Positions 1 to 6,361 of a stretch of 6,361 nt of DNA are shown one piece after another (position 1 is the first letter of the stretch; each line of letters opens with the position of its first letter). The notes below the pieces were generated by a model, which was not told where the DNA came from, did no database searches, and saw only the letters and a list, made by a program, of their open reading frames with translations. The DNA lies in the NCBI GenBank assembly GCA_007119305.1, contig SKPY01000198.1:1-6361 (forward strand), in the 5' to 3' direction. The position numbers were made by a program, and so were the translations under genes. Origin of the DNA: Nitriliruptorales bacterium. Lineage in GTDB: Bacteria; Actinomycetota; Nitriliruptoria; Euzebyales; Egibacteraceae.

Positions 1-325
1 GGGGGCGCCACGTGGCTTCGCCGGCGGACCAGCGGAAGCGGGCAGGGTCGACCACTGCGCTCGGCCCGTGGACGCCGTCCGGCTGGTGCCGCGACGCTGG
101 GTCGGGCAGCGGTGGACCACCGTCGAGGCGGAAGCCGTAGCGGTCGCCGGGCGCAGCGGGCAGCACCGTCTCATGCCACCCGAGCTGCACTGGGTTCAGG
201 GGGCAAGGCTCGGCGTCGCGCAGCTGCACGTGCACGCGTTCGGCGTGTGGCGCCCACACACGGAAGCAGACGGTGCCGTCCGGACGCATCTCGGGGCCGT
301 GTCGGCGGTGCGAGACAGCGGGCAG
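1..325 (-). CDS. treZ: Malto-oligosyltrehalose trehalohydrolase, N-terminal part (runs off left edge)
   Basis: TreZ (GH13) hydrolyses the bond next to the terminal trehalose of maltooligosyl-trehalose, the product of TreY, releasing free trehalose in the cytoplasm. Only 108 codons are in the window; the catalytic barrel lies beyond position 1. Reading the minus strand from 325 gives LPAVSHRRHGPEM, then FRVWAPHAERV of the N-terminal beta-sandwich (about residues 20-32), then GDRYGFRLDGG followed by PDPASRHQPDGVHGPS, which is characteristic of TreZ. Start choice: a perfect AAGGAGG (332-338) sits 6 bases before CTG at 325-323. The first in-frame ATG (289-287) has no Shine-Dalgarno and would remove the HRRHGPE stretch, which I recall TreZ proteins having in similar form before the FR.WAP motif. 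No stop codon interrupts the frame in the window. It is divergent from the GAF-ANTAR gene. The family call is secure from the motif; the CTG start is inferred. Confidence 0.9.
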   Translation of the reverse strand, partial: MPAVSHRRHGPEMRPDGTVCFRVWAPHAERVHVQLRDAEPCPLNPVQLGWHETVLPAAPGDRYGFRLDGGPPLPDPASRHQPDGVHGPSAVVDPARFRWSAGEATWRP

Positions 326-331
326 GTGTGG

Positions 332-338
332 CCTCCTT
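332..338 (-). promoter_or_regulatory. Ribosome binding site of treZ that decides a CTG start
   Basis: On the minus strand this reads AAGGAGG, fully complementary to the 16S rRNA 3' end, followed by a 6-base spacer and CTG at 325-323. No ATG, GTG or TTG in the treZ frame lies at a usable distance downstream, so the site points to CTG as initiator. Confidence 0.65.
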
Positions 339-357
339 CGTCGAGCCCGTGAGCCGC

Positions 358-386
358 ATCCTACCTGCCGTCTGTGCGCCGGAAAC
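358..386 (-). promoter_or_regulatory. Candidate promoter of treZ
   Basis: The minus strand carries TAGGAT (363-358), a good -10 hexamer for a high-GC actinobacterium. Seventeen bases upstream is GTTTCC (386-381) at the -35 place, a poor match to TTGACA, though GTTT-type -35 elements occur for SigB/SigH-like factors. The start of transcription would fall near 351, giving a leader of about 25 bases that contains the treZ ribosome binding site. It was picked by eye, so it is tentative. Confidence 0.35.
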
Positions 387-391
387 GGGCC

Positions 392-400
392 TGCTAGGGT
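392..400 (+). promoter_or_regulatory. Candidate extended -10 promoter of the GAF-ANTAR gene
   Basis: TGCTAGGGT combines a TGn extension with a TAGGGT -10-like hexamer. No convincing -35 lies 16-18 bases upstream (CTGTGC at 372-377). Transcription would start near 406, leaving a leader of about 33 bases before the start codon. The site lies back to back with the treZ promoter candidate. Confidence 0.25.
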
Positions 401-402
401 CC

Positions 403-420
403 CAGACAGGGCAGACAGGG
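403..420 (+). repeat. Perfect tandem 9-bp repeat in the divergent intergenic region
   Basis: CAGACAGGG occurs twice without a gap (403-411 and 412-420). It lies just after the candidate -10 of the GAF-ANTAR gene and before its ribosome binding site, so it would span the transcription start or the early leader. Direct repeats at a 9-bp pitch could bind a protein on nearly one face of the helix, or could be a chance slippage product. I do not recognise it as a known operator. Confidence 0.8.
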
Positions 421-428
421 TTCGAGTC

Positions 429-437
429 GGGAGGGGG
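429..437 (+). promoter_or_regulatory. Ribosome binding site of the GAF-ANTAR gene
   Basis: GGGAGGGGG with the GGAGG core at 430-434. The core is 4 bases from GTG (439-441) and 7 bases from the next in-frame codon, TTG (442-444). The spacing slightly favours TTG; GTG is the commoner start. The choice changes the protein by one residue. Confidence 0.6.
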
Positions 438-438
438 C

Positions 439-1137
439 GTGTTGGACCGGCAGCGGTACACCGCCGTGCTCGCAAAGGTCGCCCACACCCTCGTCACCGA
501 GTACGGCATCTCCGACGCGCTCTTCGACCTGTGTGACGACGTCGCGTCGCTCCTCGGGCTGCGCGGCGTCGGCGTGATCGTGGCCGACGACGCGGACGTC
601 CTGCGCTTCGCCGCCGCCTCCGACGACCGCATCGCCGTCATCGAGCAGCTCGAGGAGCGCTACGAGGAGGGACCGTGCCTGGAGGCCTACCGACGCGGCG
701 AGGAGGTGGTCGCCGACCTCACCGACGACGACGTCTTCCCGAGGTTCTCGCAGGCGGCAGTCGAGGCCGGGCTGAAGTCGGTGCAGGCGTTCCCGATGCG
801 CGTCCACGGCCACCTGATCGGTGCGCTGTCGTTGTACGGTGACGACGCCGTGACGCTCGCCGAGGAGGAGCGCGAGGCGGTGCGCACGCTCGCCGCAGCG
901 GCCGGCGCGTACATCCTGAACTACCGGGCGTACGCGGAGCAGGCGCAGCTGGCCGTCCAGCTCCAGCATGCGCTGACCAGCCGGGTGGTGATCGAGCAGG
1001 CCAAGGGCATCGTGGCCGAGCAGCGCGAGCTGGACATGGCGGCCGCGTTCGAGTGCATCCGCACGCACGCGCGCAGTGGCGGTCGCCGGCTGCACGCCGT
1101 CGCGCAGGACATCGTCGACGGGAAGCTCACGCTGTAG
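439..1137 (+). CDS. GAF and ANTAR domain regulator
   Basis: A cytoplasmic sensor-regulator of about 232 residues. ANTAR domains (AmiR, NasR, Rv1626 family) bind paired RNA hairpins and control transcription termination or translation; the GAF domain is the likely sensory part, ligand unknown. GAF covers about residues 20-165 and includes EEGPCLEA and an LIGALSLYG strand. The ANTAR helices cover about 175-232: LQHALTSRVVIEQAKGI, then AAAFECIRTHAR and LHAVAQDIVDG, matching the family well. There is no receiver domain, so two-component phosphorylation is not suggested. GTG at 439 (or TTG at 442) is chosen because it follows a ribosome binding site and precedes the conserved part. The open frame reaches back to 112, but that extension overlaps treZ antisense and is not credible. 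The gene is divergent from treZ and ends 19 bp from the convergent glgB. Its targets are unknown; nearby trehalose/glycogen genes are candidates by position only. Confidence 0.9.
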   Translation: MLDRQRYTAVLAKVAHTLVTEYGISDALFDLCDDVASLLGLRGVGVIVADDADVLRFAAASDDRIAVIEQLEERYEEGPCLEAYRRGEEVVADLTDDDVFPRFSQAAVEAGLKSVQAFPMRVHGHLIGALSLYGDDAVTLAEEEREAVRTLAAAAGAYILNYRAYAEQAQLAVQLQHALTSRVVIEQAKGIVAEQRELDMAAAFECIRTHARSGGRRLHAVAQDIVDGKLTL

Positions 1138-1156
1138 GTGACGTGCGTGCTCGCGC

Positions 1157-3361
1157 TCAGTGCTCCGGGATGAGCCACACCGCTCCGAGGGGGGGCGCCA
1201 CGATCTCGGCCGACACGGGCAGGTCGTGCCAGGGCAGGTCATCGCTCTCGATCGCCCCGAGGTTGCCGACGTTGCCGCCCCCGTAGACCTCGGCGTCCGT
1301 GTTCAGGACTTCGCGCCACAGCCCGGCGGCGGGCAAGCCGATGCGCAACCGCTCGCGGGGGAGGGGGGACAGGTTGACGACGCAGACGACCGGTGGGTCG
1401 CCCTCGTGGCCGCAGCGGATGAACGACAGCACGTTGTCGTCGGCGTTGTTCGGATCGATCCAGCGGAAGCCCCCGGGGTCGTGATCACGGCTCGACAGCG
1501 CGGGGTGCTGCCGGTAGAGCTGGTTCAGGTCCCTGAGCAGCCGCTCGAGACCGGCGTGGTCGTGCTCGTCGCGCACGTACCAGTCGAGCTCGCGCTCCTC
1601 CGACCACTCGCGCCACTGCCCGAACTCGCTGCCCATGAACAGCAGCTGCTTGCCGGGGTGCGCCCACATCCACGCGTACAGGGCGCGCAGGTTGGCGAAC
1701 TTCTGCCAGCGGTCGCCGGGCATCTTGTCGAGCAGGCTGCGCTTGCCGTGCACGACCTCGTCGTGGGACAGCGGCAGGACGTACTGCTCGCTCCAGGCAT
1801 AGACGAGGCTGAACGTGAGCTCGTTGTGATGGAAGCGGCGGTACACGGGCTCGCGCGCGAAGTACGACAGCGTGTCGTGCATCCACCCCATGTTCCACTT
1901 GAACCCGAAGCCCAGGCCGCCGAGGTGCACGGGCTTCGTCACACCGGGCCAGGCGGTGGATTCCTCGGCGATCATGAGCGCGTGCGGGTTGCGGCCGTAG
2001 ACGACCCGGTTCAGCTCCTGGAGGAACGTGACCGCCTCGATGTTCTCACGTCCGCCGTACTCGTTCGGCACCCACTCGCCCTCCTCGCGCGAGTAGTCGA
2101 GGTAGAGCAGGCTCGCGACCGCGTCGACGCGCAGACCGTCGACGTGCAGCTCCTCGAGCCAGTACAACGCGTTCGCCACGAGGAAGTTGCGGACCTCGTT
2201 GCGCCCGTAGTTGAACACGAGCGTGCCCCAGTCCGGGTGCTCCCCCTTGCGGGGATCCATGTGCTCGTACAGCGCGGTGCCGTCGAACCGGGCGAGGGCG
2301 AACTCGTCGCGGGGGAAGTGCGCCGGCACCCAGTCGACGATGACCCCGATGCCGCGCTGGTGCATGTGGTCCACGAAGTAGCGGAAGTCGTCCGGGGTGC
2401 CGAAGCGGGCTGTCGGCGCGAAGTACCCGCTCACCTGGTAGCCCCACGAGCCGCCGAAGGGGTGCTCGGCCACGGGGAGCAGCTCGATGTGCGTGAAGCC
2501 CAGCGCCTCGACGTGGTCGGCGAGGGCGTGGGCGAGGTCGCGGTAGTTCAGGAACGAGCCGCCCTCGCCGCGCCGCCAGGAGCCGAGGTGCACCTCGTAG
2601 ACGGACATGGGCGTCGTGAGCGGATCGCGTTGCTCCTGTGCGACGTACCACTCCTGATCGTTCCAGACGTAGTCGGTGTCGAAGACCCGGCTGGCGTTCC
2701 CCGGCGGCACCTCCGCCCAGAACGCGTAGGGGTCCGCGCGGGTCACGAGCCGCCCCTCGGCAGTGACCAGCTCGAGCTTGTAGCGGGCGCCGCTGCCGAC
2801 GTCAGGGACGAACAGCTCCCAGACGCCGGAGGTGCCGAGCATCCGCATCGGGTGCAGACGGCCGTCCCAGCTGTTGAACTCGCCGACGACCCGTACGCCG
2901 CTGGCGTTGGGCGCCCAGACGGCGAACGTGGTGCCGCTGATGCCCTCACGGGTCATGACGTGCGCGCCCATGCGCCGCCAGAGCTCCTCGTGGCGACCCT
3001 CGCCGACGAGGTGCAGGTCGATCTCGCCGAGGCTCGGCCAGAACGCGTAGGGGTCCACGAGCTCGAAGCTCACGTCGCCGTAGCCGACCCGCAGGGTGTA
3101 GGTCCCTGGCGCCGGGCGCTCGCCGAGGCGCGCCTCGAAGAAGCCGGCGTCGTGGATGCGCTCGGCGGCAACGGTCGGGCCAGCGCGGAGCGCCACCTCG
3201 ACGTGGGTGGCGTCGGGACGGTAGGCCCGCACCACGGCGCCGTCGCCCGCGTCATGGGGACCGAGCACCCGGTGGGGATCCTGGTGACGCCCTTCGATCA
3301 GGGCCTCGATCTCGGCTGCTGCCACGGATGTCGTGTTGTCGGTCTTGCGTCGCTTCGCCAC
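1157..3361 (-). CDS. glgB: 1,4-alpha-glucan branching enzyme
   Basis: GlgB (GH13) cuts an alpha-1,4-glucan chain and transfers it to form an alpha-1,6 branch, in glycogen made either by GlgE or by GlgC/GlgA. The protein has 734 residues, the usual length. A first N-terminal sandwich covers about 20-125 (HRVLGPH). A CBM48 domain follows at about 140-235 (TFAVWAPNA with W149, then GEFNSWDG). The catalytic barrel spans about 250-620, then a C-terminal beta domain ends in WLIPEH. Catalytic residues are intact: nucleophile D413 in DGLRVDAVAS, acid/base E466 in IAEESTAWPG and D534 in LPLSHDEVVHGK. The GTG start (3361-3359) follows AAGGGG (3372-3367) by 5 bases. The same frame stays open far upstream, but that is antisense-like shadow of pep2. 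The start lies 17 bp after the pep2 stop, so it is cotranscribed as the last gene of the treS-pep2-glgB run. Confidence 0.97.
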   Translation of the reverse strand: MAKRRKTDNTTSVAAAEIEALIEGRHQDPHRVLGPHDAGDGAVVRAYRPDATHVEVALRAGPTVAAERIHDAGFFEARLGERPAPGTYTLRVGYGDVSFELVDPYAFWPSLGEIDLHLVGEGRHEELWRRMGAHVMTREGISGTTFAVWAPNASGVRVVGEFNSWDGRLHPMRMLGTSGVWELFVPDVGSGARYKLELVTAEGRLVTRADPYAFWAEVPPGNASRVFDTDYVWNDQEWYVAQEQRDPLTTPMSVYEVHLGSWRRGEGGSFLNYRDLAHALADHVEALGFTHIELLPVAEHPFGGSWGYQVSGYFAPTARFGTPDDFRYFVDHMHQRGIGVIVDWVPAHFPRDEFALARFDGTALYEHMDPRKGEHPDWGTLVFNYGRNEVRNFLVANALYWLEELHVDGLRVDAVASLLYLDYSREEGEWVPNEYGGRENIEAVTFLQELNRVVYGRNPHALMIAEESTAWPGVTKPVHLGGLGFGFKWNMGWMHDTLSYFAREPVYRRFHHNELTFSLVYAWSEQYVLPLSHDEVVHGKRSLLDKMPGDRWQKFANLRALYAWMWAHPGKQLLFMGSEFGQWREWSEERELDWYVRDEHDHAGLERLLRDLNQLYRQHPALSSRDHDPGGFRWIDPNNADDNVLSFIRCGHEGDPPVVCVVNLSPLPRERLRIGLPAAGLWREVLNTDAEVYGGGNVGNLGAIESDDLPWHDLPVSAEIVAPPLGAVWLIPEH

Positions 3362-3362
3362 G

Positions 3363-3382
3363 CTGACCCCTTCCGTCGTCAG
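3363..3382 (-). promoter_or_regulatory. glgB ribosome binding site inside a small inverted repeat at the pep2-glgB junction
   Basis: On the minus strand CTGAC (3382-3378) and GTCAG (3367-3363) can pair as a 5-bp stem around a 10-base loop. The first arm contains the pep2 stop codon TGA (3381-3379), the loop carries most of the purine-rich glgB ribosome binding site (GGAAGGG), and the second arm ends one base before the glgB GTG. A ribosome finishing pep2 would open this stem. Five base pairs are marginal, so a role in coupling is inference; the ribosome binding site itself is clear. Confidence 0.5.
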
Positions 3383-4799
3383 TGGTCGCTGATCGTGCTC
3401 GTAGTGCTGAGGAGGCGCCTGATGCCTGCGGCGGGGATGCCGACCCATGTGGGCCGGTTCGCGAGCTCGTACCCGAGCTCGTAGACGGCCTTGTCGAGCT
3501 CGAACGCTACCCGCAGACGCTCGGCGTCGCGCTCGTGGGTGGGCAGCAGACCGGCCCCCCCGCAGGTGTCGTGGTAGCCGCGCAGGAACGCGGCGCGCAG
3601 GTCGTCGCGCCACGTCGCCACCTCCGGTGCAGCGTGCGCGTCGGCGCGCGGTGCCCCGTGCGCCGCGGCGTAGTCGAACGAGCGCAGCATCCCGGCGACG
3701 TCGCGCAGCGGGCTGTGGGGTTCGCGGCGCTCGGCCAGCGGACGCGCGGGCTCGCCCTCGAAGTCGAGGAGCTGCCAGCCGTGGCGCTCGTCGTACAGGA
3801 CCTGGCCCAGGTGGAGGTCGCCGTGCGTGCGGACGAGTGCCCCACCGTCGCTGGCGTTCTCCAGCCCGTCGAACGCCGCGAGGAGCGCCTGCTCGTGGGA
3901 CAGCACCTCCGCGAGCTCGGTGTGCGCGCGCCGGCGTGCCGTGGCGAGGACGTCCCTGGCCTGCTCGTGCATCGTCCGGCTCCAGCGGACGAGGTCGTCC
4001 CGGGTAGCGCGCCGCTGCCCGAACGCGTCGCGCAGGATGAGGTGCATGCGCCCGACGACAGCGCCGAGGTCTTCGGCCCCGCCCGCAAGACGAGCGGGGT
4101 CGCCGCCGGAGCGGGCGGTGGCCGCCTCGGCGCAGGCGAGGTCCCAGCCCTCCCATGAGGCGGCTCGGAAGACGCTGAGGACCGCGAGCGCGCTGACCCC
4201 TGCGGTGTCGTCGAGGAGCAACGCGCCGACCTGTGGCGGCACGTGGTCGAACCCGTGGGCTGTCAGCGCCCGGGTCAGCTCCACGTCGGGGTTCAGGCCC
4301 CGCTCGAGCTTGCGGAACACCTTCAGAAGAAGATCGTCGCCGAAGACGACCGAGCTGTTCGACTGCTCGACGCCCAGCGGTCGCGCGTGCTCGGGGAGCG
4401 CCACCGTGCCCTCGCCGACGGGCTCGCCCCGGATCGTGGCGCCGGTGACGCTCGCGGCGGTCCGCTCGCTCAGGGTCGCACGGGCGAGCGCGTGCGCCGC
4501 GCCGTCGTCGGCGAGTGCGTCACGCAGGCGGACGCCGTCGACGTCGTCGAGCAGGCCGGGCCCGTCCCCGTCCACGAGCGGCACCTGGTAGCGCTCGGGC
4601 GCCCCGTCGCTGTACGACGTCGTCACGACCGCCAGCAGCACGGCCGGGGGGCCGGGGAGCAGGGCGGCGTCGCTGACCTCCACGTGGGTGAGGTCACGGG
4701 CCTTGCCCTGGAACCAGCGCTGGGATGGCAGCCACTGGCGGACCGCCGCGGCCAGCTGTGGCCAGCGGCCCGGGTCCGCGAGTGCGGTGAGCGCAGCGG

Positions 4800-4803
<4 letters not shown>
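3379..4803 (-). CDS. pep2: Maltokinase (maltose 1-phosphate forming)
   Basis: Pep2/Mak phosphorylates maltose with ATP to alpha-maltose 1-phosphate, the donor used by GlgE. The protein has 474 residues, close to known maltokinases, and an aminoglycoside-phosphotransferase-like fold. The N-terminal cap contains LPSQRWFQGKAR (about 25-36), typical of the family. EQSNSSVVFGDDLLLKVFRK (about 147-166) forms the nucleotide-binding strand with K161 as the likely ATP lysine, followed by LNPDVEL. The catalytic loop is HGDLHLGQ with D329, and the metal-binding motif is DFEGEP with D347. The ATG (4803-4801) overlaps the treS stop as ATGA, with a weak GAGG (4811-4808) 4 bases upstream, so translation is probably coupled to treS. 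In some bacteria TreS and this kinase are fused; here they are separate proteins. The glgB gene follows after 17 bp. No key residue is missing. Confidence 0.95.

Positions 4804-6361
<1,558 letters not shown>

Noticed and set aside
225..234. Palindrome TGCACGTGCA as an operator
   Set aside because: It lies within treZ coding sequence and simply encodes part of the conserved beta-sandwich; 10-bp palindromes are expected by chance in such DNA.
400..420. ANTAR dual-hexaloop RNA motif in the regulator's own leader
   Set aside because: CCC...GG around AGACAG gives a hexaloop with A at position 1 but C rather than G at position 4, the stem is only 2-3 bp, and no second proper hairpin follows.
112..438. 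In-frame extension of the GAF-ANTAR protein back to an ATG at 112
   Set aside because: The extension overlaps treZ on the other strand, looks like shadow sequence and has no matching domain; GTG/TTG at 439/442 follows a ribosome binding site.
1189..1202. G-run and a 12-base match to the window's first bases (GGGGGCGCCACG)
   Set aside because: Both copies lie in coding sequence of different genes, with no flanking similarity; short GC-rich matches are expected here.
1160..3484. 774-codon open frame on the plus strand opposite glgB
   Set aside because: It is the antisense shadow of glgB in GC-rich DNA: the minus-strand frame has full GH13 motifs and catalytic residues, while this translation shows no family motif and is rich in Val/Glu/Ala/Leu as shadows are.
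3362..4156. Upstream extension of the glgB frame to about 999 residues
   Set aside because: The extra N-terminus is Arg/Pro/Ala-rich, lies inside pep2 in another frame, and a good ribosome binding site precedes GTG 3361.

Overview
This 6.4 kb window is very GC-rich and densely coding, and comes from a chromosomal trehalose/glycogen (alpha-glucan) locus of an actinomycete. The evidence for Actinomycetota is the treS-pep2-glgB gene order of the GlgE pathway, a GAF-ANTAR regulator of the type abundant in that phylum, GTG/CTG start codons and strong G/C bias at third codon positions. I cannot place it to genus; a deep-branching actinobacterial lineage is possible but not shown.

Layout from left to right: (1) 1-325, minus strand, the N-terminal 108 residues of a malto-oligosyltrehalose trehalohydrolase (TreZ), running off the left edge and apparently starting at a CTG codon behind a perfect AAGGAGG. 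(2) 326-438, a 113-bp divergent intergenic region with back-to-back candidate promoters and a perfect tandem 9-bp repeat. (3) 439-1137, plus strand, a GAF-ANTAR regulator of about 232 residues. (4) A 19-bp convergent gap. (5) 1157-3361, minus strand, glgB, the alpha-1,4-glucan branching enzyme. (6) 3379-4803, minus strand, pep2 (maltokinase). (7) 4800-6361, minus strand, treS (trehalose synthase), running off the right edge. The last three read treS -> pep2 -> glgB with a 4-base ATGA overlap and a 17-bp gap, so they form one operon.

The genes fit together as a glucan-trehalose cycle. TreS interconverts trehalose and maltose, Pep2 phosphorylates maltose to maltose 1-phosphate, GlgE (not in the window, expected upstream of treS beyond the right edge) polymerises it, and GlgB adds alpha-1,6 branches. 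TreZ runs the opposite way: with TreY (not in the window) it releases trehalose from alpha-glucan. The regulator gene lies between the two arms, divergent from treZ and convergent with the glgB operon. No mobile element, CRISPR array, tRNA, rRNA or clear intrinsic terminator was seen. The enzymes are well known; the less ordinary parts are the linked GAF-ANTAR regulator with its repeat-bearing divergent promoter region, the CTG start of treZ and a small hairpin at the pep2-glgB junction.
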